Origin: Oscillospiraceae bacterium | GTDB taxonomy: Bacteria; Bacillota; Clostridia; Oscillospirales; Oscillospiraceae | NCBI GenBank assembly: GCA_017405545.1 | Contig: JAFRAF010000136.1 | Location: 1-9,480, forward strand | Direction: 5' to 3' | DNA length: 9,480 nucleotides | Shown: piece after piece, positions 1 through 6,249 of the stretch | Layout of the letters: every line of letters begins with the position of its first letter | How positions within the stretch are numbered: position 1 is the first letter of the stretch | Notes under the pieces: generated by a model | Seen by the model: only the letters and a program-made list of their open reading frames with translations | What the model was told of the DNA's origin: nothing | Database searches by the model: none | Made by a program: the position numbers and the translations under genes

Positions 1-23
1 ACAGGGTTTTCGCTATGGGATGA

Positions 24-926
24 TTACTCGCTGAGGGGCTGTACGGAAATGGCCTCGGCCATCATCTTCTCAAAGTCATCAACGGTGAGGGTGCTGAGCA
101 CGCTGTTGAGAGCGTCGAGAAGCTCAGTGTTACCCTTCTGGACGGAGATGCCCAGGTTGATATCCTCGTCGGATACCTGGAAGTTGTCGTCGGTGTCGGT
201 GAAGTCGAGCAGTACCAGATCGTCATATACGGCGGTGGCGGCCATGGCGGTGGGCATATCGGTGACTACCAGGTCGATGGCGCCGGATCTCAGGGCTACC
301 AGCATGGCGGGAACAGTCTCCTGAGCGGTCTGAATGTCGGCGTCGGGGATCTGAGGCAGGCAGTTGTCATACCAGATGGTGTTGAGCTGAGAGGTGCAGC
401 TGGCGCCCGCCAGATCGGAAAGGCCCTGTGCGTTGGCGTAGTCGGAATCGGCTCTTGCCAGAGTTACGATGGAAGCGTAGTAGTAAGGCTCGGTGAAATC
501 AACGACCTCAAGGCGGTCGGAGGTGATGGACTGGCCGGCGATGACGGCGTCAACGGTGCCGGACTGCAGAGCGGGGATAAGGGCATCCCAGTCGAGCTTT
601 ACGATCTCAAGATCGTAGCCCAGCTGCTCACAGATGTACTTGGCCATGATTACGTCGTAGCCGTAGGCAAAGTCAGAGCTGTCGGCGATGGGAACGGCGC
701 CGTTGGAGTCGTCGCCCTGTGCCCAGTTGTAGGGGGCGTAGCCGCACTCGTTGGCGACACGCAGGACAGTTCTCTCGCCCTCGGCGGCAGAGGCATCAGC
801 CTCAGCGGCATCGTCGGTCTGGGCAGCGGCATCGTCAGCGGGGGCGGTGTCGGCGTCGGTGGTTCCGCAGGCACAGAGACTAAGGGCCATCATCAGAACC
901 AGCAAAAGGGTAAGAATTCTTCTCAT
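24..926 (-). CDS. Amino-acid ABC transporter substrate-binding lipoprotein, probably lysine
   Basis: A 300-residue extracellular solute-binding protein of family 3 (polar amino-acid type), expected to be tethered to the outer face of the membrane and to deliver its ligand to an ABC permease. Residues 1-20 are a lipoprotein signal: MRR, a hydrophobic stretch, and the lipobox L17-C18-A19-C20, with Cys20 the likely lipidated residue. A low-complexity Ala/Asp/Thr linker follows to about residue 50. The ligand-binding domain then shows family features: YAPYNW near 63-68, DWDALIPALQSGTVDAVIAG at 112-131, and ITSDR at 134-138. The ATG at 924-926 is preceded by AGGAGG at 935-940. The gene follows a lysine riboswitch and terminator hairpin on the same strand, which makes lysine or a close analogue the best guess for ligand; ligand residues alone would not decide this. 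Permease and ATPase genes are not in the window and may lie beyond position 1. The family is clear; the ligand is inferred. Confidence 0.92.
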   Translation of the reverse strand: MRRILTLLLVLMMALSLCACGTTDADTAPADDAAAQTDDAAEADASAAEGERTVLRVANECGYAPYNWAQGDDSNGAVPIADSSDFAYGYDVIMAKYICEQLGYDLEIVKLDWDALIPALQSGTVDAVIAGQSITSDRLEVVDFTEPYYYASIVTLARADSDYANAQGLSDLAGASCTSQLNTIWYDNCLPQIPDADIQTAQETVPAMLVALRSGAIDLVVTDMPTAMAATAVYDDLVLLDFTDTDDNFQVSDEDINLGISVQKGNTELLDALNSVLSTLTVDDFEKMMAEAISVQPLSE

Positions 927-947
927 TTTAGTATCCTCCTAAAAAAT

Positions 948-996
948 ATAATTAATAAAAATAAGCCATGACTCAGTGCAGAACTGAAATCATGGC
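948..996 (-). terminator. Riboswitch-controlled intrinsic terminator in the lysine leader
   Basis: Read on the minus strand, GCCATGA (996-990) pairs with TCATGGC (971-965). An inner TTCAGT/ACTGAG stem and a five-base loop lie inside, and a T-rich run follows (964 down to about 948). The RNA 3' strand of the aptamer P1 helix carries TCATGG, which is complementary to CCATGA in the 5' arm of this hairpin. P1 formation and antitermination are therefore mutually exclusive: lysine-bound P1 leaves the terminator free to form, and without lysine the P1 3' strand can pair with the terminator arm. The structure was assigned by eye, not by folding software. Confidence 0.85.
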
Positions 997-1030
997 GCAG
1001 CAAACAATCGAAAAACGCAGTATTCCGACG

Positions 1031-1200
1031 GGTCCATGACAGCTCTCCGCAAAGCGACAGTCCATCTGATATTCTCAGATGTCCCGGTTATCAGCAACTC
1101 AGGTATACCGCTGACACCTCGGCAGCATCTCCTTTCATTTCCACGATAACCTGTCGTTTTGACGGAAACTACTCTTATCAGCCGCACCTCTGTCATAACC
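1031..1200 (-). promoter_or_regulatory. Lysine riboswitch aptamer (L box)
   Basis: Read on the minus strand, the leader has the conserved lysine-riboswitch order. The P1 arm ATGACAG (1196-1190) is followed directly by AGGTGCGG, then AAGAGTAG, then AAGGAG with GCTGCCGAGGTG. Next come the P3 arms GGTGTCAGC and GCTGATAACC, a P4 hairpin CATCTGA...TCAGATG, and the core GGACTGTCGC with GGAGAG. The closing P1 arm CTGTCAT lies at 1042-1036. P1 extends with G-U pairs and GG/CC outside the seven Watson-Crick pairs. The five-helix core, the conserved purine-rich junction and the downstream terminator match the family, and I see no better alternative. It should repress the binding-protein gene when lysine is abundant. 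Confidence 0.93.
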
Positions 1201-1216
1201 ATATGAAATTGTGTTC

Positions 1217-1244
1217 ATTATACTCCCAAATTAAAATTTGTCAA
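1217..1244 (-). promoter_or_regulatory. Sigma-A promoter of the lysine-riboswitch transcript
   Basis: On the minus strand a perfect TTGACA (1244-1239) and a perfect TATAAT (1222-1217) are separated by 16 bases. Transcription should start near 1210, about ten bases before the P1 helix of the aptamer begins, so the whole riboswitch is transcribed. Confidence 0.9.
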
Positions 1245-1349
1245 CGCTTTTTTGGGTCAAAACAAACTTTTTGCCATTACGCCCCTTTTTTGCGCTTTAA
1301 CTCGAAAAAAATTGTCTACTTTACAATAGCATTATCCGCTGATTTAAGC

Positions 1350-1362
1350 TATAATATATAAT
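1350..1362 (+). promoter_or_regulatory. Candidate -10 region of the fumarase alpha gene
   Basis: Two overlapping-register TATAAT boxes (1350-1355 and 1357-1362) lie in an AT-rich stretch about 150 bases before the fumarase start. No good -35 hexamer sits at 16-18 bases from either; TTATCC at 1332-1337 is the nearest, 19 bases before the second box. This may be an activator-dependent promoter. It would leave a 5' leader of roughly 140 bases. Confidence 0.5.
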
Positions 1363-1369
1363 GTGTAAA

Positions 1370-1421
1370 CATACTACATACTACATTAGTTCCGTATTTT
1401 GTTTTCCTAATGCACATTAGG
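1370..1421 (+). promoter_or_regulatory. Cluster of CATTAG repeats and an inverted repeat upstream of fumarase
   Basis: Just after the candidate -10 boxes there is a direct repeat of CATACTA (1370-1376 and 1377-1383). ACATTAG occurs at 1383-1389 and again at 1414-1420, 31 bases apart. An inverted repeat CCTAATG-CA-CATTAGG spans 1406-1421. The layout suggests a repressor operator or a small RNA hairpin in the leader. No known regulator motif is recognised, so the role is inference. Confidence 0.35.
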
Positions 1422-1511
1422 GCAGTATTTGCGGAAGCAATTGCGGTATCAGAATACAATTGGAAAAAACTATTCACGCGAGCATTTCTGCCTAAAGGAG
1501 GTGTCGTTGTC

Positions 1512-2354
1512 ATGCGGGAAATCGGCTGTGACGAAATCATATCCTGTGTTGAGCGCCTTTGCATCAAAAGCGCCACCGTGCTTCCCTGCGATCTCAGACA
1601 GCTCATTGAAAGCGCCCGTGAGACAGAGAGCTCCGTGCCGGGAAGAGACGCCCTTGCCGACATAATCGACAACTATCATATCGCCGAAGAACAGGGCGTC
1701 CCCATATGCCAGGATACAGGCATGGCGGTTGTTTTTTTAGAGCTTGGCCAGGATGTGCACATCACCGGCGGCAGCCTTACGGGCGCCATAAACGAGGGCG
1801 TGCGCCGGGGCTACGACAAGGGACTGCTTAGGAAATCCATCGTTTCAGACCCCCTGCGCAGGACCAATACCGGGGACAATACCCCCGCGGTTATACATAT
1901 TGATATAGTTGAGGGTGAAAAGCTGCACATCACCCTGGCCCCCAAGGGCTTCGGCAGTGAGAACATGAGCGCTGCAAAGCTCCTCACCCCCGCCGAGGGG
2001 CGAAAGGGCGTTGAGGATTTCATTGTCTCAGTGGTGGACAGCGCCGGGGCCCGCCCCTGTCCCCCCATCATTGTAGGCGTGGGACTGGGCGGCACAATCG
2101 AGAAGGCCGCCATACTGGCGAAAAAGGCCCTCGCCCGCCCCGTAGGTAAATCAAACCCCGACCCCTATTATGCGGAGATGGAAAGCGGCCTGCTGGAGCG
2201 TATAAACATGCTGGGCATAGGTCCTCAGGGCTTCGGAGGAAAGCACACGGCCCTCAAGGTCGCGATAGAGTTCTTCCCCACCCATATCGCAGGGCTTCCC
2301 TGTGTCGTCAACATAGGCTGTCATGCCACGCGCCACGCTGACGAGACAATATGA
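1512..2354 (+). CDS. Class I fumarate hydratase, alpha subunit (TtdA/FumA N-terminal type)
   Basis: A 280-residue protein of the iron-sulfur hydro-lyase alpha family, which with a beta subunit hydrates fumarate to malate; the related L-tartrate dehydratase alpha is the main alternative. The three cysteines expected to hold the oxygen-sensitive [4Fe-4S] cluster are Cys66 (ICQDTGM), Cys183 (ARPCPP) and Cys270 (NIGCHATRH). Other family signatures are RRTNTGDNTPAV at 116-127, PKGFGSENMS at 144-153, and GIGPQGFGGKHTAL at 235-248. I chose the ATG at 1512 because AAAGGAGG lies at 1495-1502; an in-frame ATG at 1410 has no ribosome binding site and would add 34 residues unlike the family. The protein ends where stand-alone alpha subunits normally end. 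The beta subunit usually follows directly, but here the next gene is nfnA, so the partner must be encoded elsewhere or be missing. Confidence 0.9.
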   Translation: MREIGCDEIISCVERLCIKSATVLPCDLRQLIESARETESSVPGRDALADIIDNYHIAEEQGVPICQDTGMAVVFLELGQDVHITGGSLTGAINEGVRRGYDKGLLRKSIVSDPLRRTNTGDNTPAVIHIDIVEGEKLHITLAPKGFGSENMSAAKLLTPAEGRKGVEDFIVSVVDSAGARPCPPIIVGVGLGGTIEKAAILAKKALARPVGKSNPDPYYAEMESGLLERINMLGIGPQGFGGKHTALKVAIEFFPTHIAGLPCVVNIGCHATRHADETI

Positions 2355-2366
2355 CGGCTTTCCGCT

Positions 2367-2395
2367 TTGCTTTTTCGATAAATATATTGTATAAT
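2367..2395 (+). promoter_or_regulatory. Sigma-A promoter of nfnAB with a nearby palindrome
   Basis: TTGCTT (2367-2372), a 17-base spacer and a perfect TATAAT (2390-2395) form a good promoter immediately after the fumarase stop. A perfect 13-base palindrome, TGGTTTAAAACCA, lies at 2402-2414 over the predicted start site and may be an operator. The transcript leader is about 85 bases. Because of this promoter, nfnAB need not depend on fumarase transcription. Confidence 0.7.
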
Positions 2396-2490
2396 CAAGG
2401 TTGGTTTAAAACCAGATTATTTCCGCAGTTATAAGGCGGCTGCGTTTCTGCTTTGCAGCTTACATTCGATATGAAAGGATACAGAATGCC

Positions 2491-3345
2491 ATGTACAAGA
2501 TAGTACGAAAGAGAGAGCTAAACTCCATCGTTACATATATGGAGATCGAGGCGCCGTTCGTCGCACGCAAGGCAAAGGCCGGACAGTTTATCATCTTTCG
2601 CGTAGACGATAAGTCCGAGCGCGTCCCCCTCACCATAGCCGGTTATGACAGGGAAAACGGCACAGTATCCATTATCTTCCAGAAGGTCGGTCTCTCCACA
2701 AAGCTCCTCGGAGCAAAAAACGAAGGCGAATACATTCAGGACTTTGTGGGGCCTCTCGGCAATCCCACCGACATAGAGGGGAAAAAGAAGGTCTGCGTGG
2801 TCGGCGGCGGAGTAGGCTGCGCCATAGCCTATCCCTCCGCAAAAGCATTCAAGGAGATCGGAGTCGAGACAGACGTCATTATAGGCTTCCGCAACAGGGA
2901 TGTCGTCATTCTGGAAGAGGAGTTCAAGGCGGCCTCCGATAAATTGTATCTCATGACCGACGACGGAAGCTACGGCGAGCACGGTTTTGTCACTGACAAG
3001 CTGAAATCCCTGCTTGAGTCCGGCGAGAAATACGATGAGATTCTGGCGGTAGGTCCCCTGCCCATGCTGAAATTTGTATCTATGACTACCAAGCCCTTCG
3101 GGGTGAAGACCATCGTCTCGGTAGCTCCCATAATGGTGGACGGCACCGGAATGTGCGGCAGCTGCCGCGTGACCGTGGCCGGCGAAATGAAATTCGCCTG
3201 CGTCGACGGCCCTGAATTTGACGGACATCAGGTGGATTTTGATGAACTGATAAAGCGCAACAGTCTCTATAAAGATCTTGAGAGCGAAAAGCACAAGGAC
3301 CACATATGCAGAATGCAGAAAATGGCCGATGAACTCATAAAGTAA
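2491..3345 (+). CDS. nfnA: NADH-dependent ferredoxin:NADP+ oxidoreductase, small subunit NfnA
   Basis: A 284-residue cytoplasmic flavoprotein, the small subunit of the electron-bifurcating transhydrogenase that couples NADH, NADPH and reduced ferredoxin. It resembles the PyrK/sulfide dehydrogenase electron-transfer family. Residues 1-95 form a ferredoxin-reductase-like FAD domain, with the flavin motif RVPLTIA at 44-50. Residues 98-200 form an NAD(H) domain with GGGVGC at 105-110 and VGPLPMLK at 187-194. The C-terminal [2Fe-2S] site has Asp217, Cys222, Cys225 and Cys237. This aspartate-plus-three-cysteine pattern is the one known for NfnA, whereas PyrK uses four cysteines. The nfnB gene follows 15 bases later, which supports the assignment. 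AAAGGA at 2474-2479 is a somewhat distant ribosome binding site. Alone it could be called a dihydroorotate dehydrogenase electron-transfer subunit, but no pyrD is present. Confidence 0.9.
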   Translation: MYKIVRKRELNSIVTYMEIEAPFVARKAKAGQFIIFRVDDKSERVPLTIAGYDRENGTVSIIFQKVGLSTKLLGAKNEGEYIQDFVGPLGNPTDIEGKKKVCVVGGGVGCAIAYPSAKAFKEIGVETDVIIGFRNRDVVILEEEFKAASDKLYLMTDDGSYGEHGFVTDKLKSLLESGEKYDEILAVGPLPMLKFVSMTTKPFGVKTIVSVAPIMVDGTGMCGSCRVTVAGEMKFACVDGPEFDGHQVDFDELIKRNSLYKDLESEKHKDHICRMQKMADELIK

Positions 3346-3360
3346 AGGGAGACTTAAGAA

Positions 3361-4758
3361 ATGTTTAATGTACAGGATAAAAAGACACCGATGCCTGAAC
3401 AGGACCCCGAGGTCCGAAATAGCAATTTTGAAGAAGTCGCGATGGGATATACAGCCGAAATGGCTATCAACGAGGCCAAGCGCTGCGTCCAGTGCAGAAA
3501 GCCCCGCTGCGTTATGGGCTGCCCCGTCAATATAAAAATCCCCGCGTTTATCGCCAAGGTCGCCGAAGGCGATTTCGAGGCGGCGTATAATATTATAAAC
3601 AGGACCAACACCCTCTCCGCTATCTCCGGCAGGGTCTGCCCGCAGGAGACTCAGTGCGAGTCAAGATGCGCCCGCGGCATCAAGGGCGAGCCCGTAGCAA
3701 TCGGCCGGCTTGAGCGCTTTGTATCCGACTGGTACCGTGATAATGTGAATAAAATGCCCGAGAAGGTGCCCTCAAACGGCAACAAGATTGCCGTGGTGGG
3801 CTCAGGCCCCTCAGGCCTAAGCTGCGCTTCGGAGCTGGCCAAGAGAGGCTATGAGGTGACTATTTTTGAGGCTCTGCACACCCCCGGCGGGGTTCTCGTA
3901 TACGGCATACCCGAGTTCCGTCTGCCCAAGGTAATAGTTGCAAACGAGATTGAAAAGCTGAAAAATCAGGGCGTGGAAATCATGACAAACATGGTTATCG
4001 GCCGTGTCCTGTCCATAGACGAGCTTTTTGAGATGGACTACAAGGCGGTTTATATCGCCTCAGGCGCCGGTCTGCCCATATTCCTGCGCATACCCGGCGC
4101 ATCTTTAAACGAGGTCTCCTCCGCCAACGAGTATTTAACGCGCATCAATCTGATGAAGGCCTATAGGGACGAGAGCGATACCCCCATAATGTCCGGACGA
4201 ATAGTGATTATCGTAGGCGGCGGAAACGTGGCCATGGACGCCGCCCGCAGTGCAAAGCGTCTGGGCGCCTCAAAGGTCTATGTGCTCTACCACCGCGGTG
4301 AAGCGGAGATGACCGCCCGTCTTGATGAGCAGCTGCACGCAAAGGAGGAGGGCATCATATTCGTAACCCGTGCGGATCCCGTCGAGATACTCGGCGACGC
4401 CGACGGCTCTGTATGCGCCGTAAGATGCATCAGAACCCTTTCCGGCGAGCCCGACAAAACAGGACGCCGTCATCCTGTCCCCGTGCCCGGCTCCGAGTTC
4501 CTTATGAAGGCAGACTCCGTCATCCTCTGTCTGGGCACCACCCCCAACTCCCTGATCTGCAAGACCACCCCCGGTCTTGAGGCCACCAAGAAGGGCCTTC
4601 TCGTTGTTGACGACACGGGTATGACCTCCAGAGAGAATGTGTTCGCGGGAGGCGACGCCGTCACGGGAAGCGCAACGGTTATAATGGCCATGGGCGCAGG
4701 CAAAAAGGCGGCTGAGGCCATAGACATAAAGCTCAGGATGAAGCAGGGGCTCTGCTGA
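3361..4758 (+). CDS. nfnB: NADH-dependent ferredoxin:NADP+ oxidoreductase, large subunit NfnB (GltD-like)
   Basis: A 465-residue protein of the glutamate synthase small-subunit family, usually annotated gltA or gltD when found alone. The N-terminal region carries ligands for two iron-sulfur clusters: Cys42, Cys45, Cys50 and Cys54 (CVQCRKPRCVMGC), then Cys93, Cys99 and Cys103. The second set has only three cysteines in the motif, consistent with an acidic fourth ligand as reported for NfnB. The bifurcating FAD site is shown by VVGSGPSG at 145-152 and GIPEFRLPK at 182-190. The NADPH Rossmann motif GGGNVAMDAAR lies at 286-296, followed by YHR at 310-312. The C-terminal FAD contact is GGDAVTGSATV. 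It starts 15 bases after nfnA with AGGGAG upstream, so the two are one operon. No large glutamate synthase subunit is nearby, which favours NfnB over a GltD role. Confidence 0.92.
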   Translation: MFNVQDKKTPMPEQDPEVRNSNFEEVAMGYTAEMAINEAKRCVQCRKPRCVMGCPVNIKIPAFIAKVAEGDFEAAYNIINRTNTLSAISGRVCPQETQCESRCARGIKGEPVAIGRLERFVSDWYRDNVNKMPEKVPSNGNKIAVVGSGPSGLSCASELAKRGYEVTIFEALHTPGGVLVYGIPEFRLPKVIVANEIEKLKNQGVEIMTNMVIGRVLSIDELFEMDYKAVYIASGAGLPIFLRIPGASLNEVSSANEYLTRINLMKAYRDESDTPIMSGRIVIIVGGGNVAMDAARSAKRLGASKVYVLYHRGEAEMTARLDEQLHAKEEGIIFVTRADPVEILGDADGSVCAVRCIRTLSGEPDKTGRRHPVPVPGSEFLMKADSVILCLGTTPNSLICKTTPGLEATKKGLLVVDDTGMTSRENVFAGGDAVTGSATVIMAMGAGKKAAEAIDIKLRMKQGLC

Positions 4759-4800
4759 TACCCGCAGTACTGATCATCCGTCAAACCAATATCTTATATG

Positions 4801-4836
4801 AATCTCTGACAGAAAGAACCTGTCAGAGATTTTTTC
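4801..4836 (+). terminator. Intrinsic terminator after nfnB
   Basis: A perfect 12-base-pair stem, AATCTCTGACAG (4801-4812) with CTGTCAGAGATT (4820-4831), has a seven-base loop and leads straight into TTTTTC. It ends the nfnAB transcript about 40 bases after the stop codon. Confidence 0.93.
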
Positions 4837-4850
4837 TATGTCCGACATAG
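4836..4850. promoter_or_regulatory. 15-base palindrome between nfnB terminator and hpf promoter
   Basis: CTATGTC-C-GACATAG is a perfect 7-1-7 inverted repeat just downstream of the terminator tail and about 65 bases before the hpf -35 box. It has no U-tract of its own, so it is more likely a protein-binding site than a terminator. No known operator is recognised. Confidence 0.3.
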
Positions 4851-4912
4851 GTGCGCATTGAATATTTAATATATAAACTATTTAAATTTTTAGATATTTT
4901 TATAAAAAACAC

Positions 4913-4955
4913 TTCCAAAACGCCCTTCCCTGTGTTATAATACAGACAGGGAAGG
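4913..4955 (+). promoter_or_regulatory. hpf promoter with an inverted repeat bracketing the -10 box
   Basis: TATAAT (4936-4941) has a weak -35 box TTCCAA (4913-4918) at 17 bases. A perfect 10-base inverted repeat, CCTTCCCTGT (4924-4933) and ACAGGGAAGG (4946-4955), flanks the -10 with a 12-base centre. The left arm lies upstream of the start site and is not transcribed, so the repeat should act as DNA, as an operator that would block RNA polymerase when bound. No known regulator motif is recognised. Confidence 0.7.
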
Positions 4956-4987
4956 ATTCCCGTCATACATGAAAGGGGCTGAACACA

Positions 4988-5530
4988 ATGCGGTTTACTT
5001 TCACAGAGAAAAAAGTAAAGGTGTCTGATGATCTCCGCGCGTACTCGGAGAAGAAGATCAGCAAGCTCGACAGGTTTTTCAAATCCGAAGCTGATGCTTT
5101 CGTTACATTCACTATCGAGCGTGGACGTCACATCGCTGAGGTGACTATCAAAAGCCAGGGTATGTTCTACCGCGTATCCGAATCCACCAGCGACATGTAC
5201 GCCTCTATCGACTCCGCTGTAGCGGCGATCGAGCGTCAGATCCGCAAAAACAAGACCAGACTTGAGAAGAAGCTGCGCGACGGAGCGTTTGAGCGGGAAA
5301 TCAAATCTGAAATCGCTCCGGAGGAAGAGCCGGAGGAAGAAGATTTCCGGGTCGTCCGAGTCAAGCACTTCGACATCAAGCCGATGACAACCGAAGAGGC
5401 CATTTTACAGATGAACCTGTTGGGCCACGAGTTCTTCGTATTCAAGAACGAAGACGCGGGAGGCGCCTTTGCCACGGTTTACAAACGTAAAAATGGCGGA
5501 TATGGACTTATAGATTCAAGTGAAGAATGA
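4988..5530 (+). CDS. hpf: Long-form ribosome hibernation promoting factor HPF
   Basis: A 180-residue cytoplasmic protein of the long HPF type (also called YvyD or RaiA), which inactivates 70S ribosomes in stationary phase and joins them into 100S dimers. Residues 1-100 are the ribosome-binding domain: MRFTFTEKKVKVSDDLRAY, LDRFF at 27-31, ISxVEV-like strands to about 63, and the helix MYASIDSAVAAIERQIRK at 70-87. A charged, Glu-rich linker (101-119) follows. Residues 120-175 are the C-terminal dimerisation domain with VRVKHFDIKPMTTEEAILQM and a YKRKNGGYGLI ending. Both domains are intact and the length is usual for Firmicutes. AAAGGGG at 4971-4977 precedes the ATG. The gene has its own promoter with an operator-like repeat and its own strong terminator. 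Two genes sharing parts with it or with each other follow on the same strand. Confidence 0.96.
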   Translation: MRFTFTEKKVKVSDDLRAYSEKKISKLDRFFKSEADAFVTFTIERGRHIAEVTIKSQGMFYRVSESTSDMYASIDSAVAAIERQIRKNKTRLEKKLRDGAFEREIKSEIAPEEEPEEEDFRVVRVKHFDIKPMTTEEAILQMNLLGHEFFVFKNEDAGGAFATVYKRKNGGYGLIDSSEE

Positions 5531-5533
5531 TAG

Positions 5534-5578
5534 AAGGAATGTCCAATATTCAATATTGGACATTCCTTTTTATTATAT
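5534..5578 (+). terminator. Strong intrinsic terminator after hpf
   Basis: A perfect 17-base inverted repeat, AAGGAATGTCCAATATT (5534-5550) and AATATTGGACATTCCTT (5552-5568), begins four bases after the hpf stop codon. It runs into a T-rich tail, TTTTATTATATTTTT. The one-base centre means the real loop opens a few A-T pairs. It should strongly reduce read-through into the next gene. Confidence 0.92.
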
Positions 5579-5632
5579 TTTTCCAGCAGCAGAGCAACCC
5601 AGGTCCTATTTGTCAAAGAAGGGAGAGAAATA

Positions 5633-6139
5633 ATGGAACAAAATTACAGTTACATGAACGGGATAGTCCACAATGTGCAAAATGTTCATGTGGGTGATGA
5701 GATGTACGTCAATCTGGATGTTCGCGTTCAGGACGACATCAGGCATCTCATCCAAGACGATATCCAGGAGGAAGTAGGACACCACATTCAGGTAACGCTC
5801 CCAAGCAGCTACTGCAAGCAGTTTGAGGTCAACGACGCCGTTGAGATGAAAATCGACGAAGACGGATTCCTTGCGGATATATGCAAGGTAGGTCCACAGG
5901 TGAGAAACGCGCTGATTTCCGGCATGTTAAAGCACGAATCATTTAACAACATGGATTTCAACATTGTCAGGATAAAGCACTTCGATATCCTGCCCATGTC
6001 CCCGGAGGAAGCAATATTGCAGATGAATCTGCTGGATCACGACTTTTTCGTCTTTAATAATTCGGAAGGGAACAATACGTTCACGGTTTTGTACAAGCGC
6101 AGAAGCGGCGGATACGGTCTGATAGCTTCTAATACTTAA
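5633..6139 (+). CDS. Unrecognised N-terminal domain fused to an HPF C-terminal dimerisation domain
   Basis: A 168-residue protein. Residues 109-164 match the HPF dimerisation domain: FNIVRIKHFDILPM, EEAILQMNLL and YKRRSGGYGLI. By eye about 36 of 56 positions are identical to the HPF encoded just upstream. Residues 1-105 do not resemble the HPF ribosome-binding domain or any family I recognise. They look like alternating strands with a central acidic helix-prone segment rich in Gln and Asp (33-48), then VNDAVEMKIDEDGFLADI (66-83), which could be a small beta-barrel; that fold is a guess. The same domain recurs alone in the next gene. GGGAGAG at 5621-5627 is the ribosome binding site. I see no clear promoter in the 60 bases after the hpf terminator, so expression may rely on read-through. 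The likely role is pairing with HPF or itself through the shared domain; this is inference. Confidence 0.85.
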   Translation: MEQNYSYMNGIVHNVQNVHVGDEMYVNLDVRVQDDIRHLIQDDIQEEVGHHIQVTLPSSYCKQFEVNDAVEMKIDEDGFLADICKVGPQVRNALISGMLKHESFNNMDFNIVRIKHFDILPMSPEEAILQMNLLDHDFFVFNNSEGNNTFTVLYKRRSGGYGLIASNT

Positions 6140-6249
6140 AACCCGTTAAATCATAATATTTAAGATTACTTCAGGGTAACCGTCAATGCCCTTTGGTATA
6201 TAAGCGAAAACATATTTTAAAACCATTTATTAAAAGGAGAGCGTGGAAA

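Noticed and set aside
960..1210. T-box leader as the explanation for the amino-acid transporter leader
   Set aside because: The lysine-riboswitch core fits throughout, while a T-box stem I, specifier loop and the conserved T-box sequence are not seen.
1410..1511. Upstream in-frame ATG extending the fumarase alpha protein by 34 residues
   Set aside because: No ribosome binding site, sequence unlike the family, and a strong AAAGGAGG lies just before the ATG at 1512. The extension also covers the operator-like repeats.
2355..2490. Possible fumarase beta remnant after the alpha gene
   Set aside because: No beta-subunit motif is seen; the stretch holds the nfnAB promoter, a palindrome and the leader.
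2518..3303. Long open frame antisense to nfnA (261 codons)
   Set aside because: It lies wholly within a well-supported gene, has no ribosome binding site or recognisable domain, and its residues reflect the codon pattern of the opposite strand.
4823..5368. 181-codon minus-strand frame antisense to hpf
   Set aside because: It overlaps the hpf terminator, promoter and coding region and shows no domain; hpf is unmistakable on the other strand.
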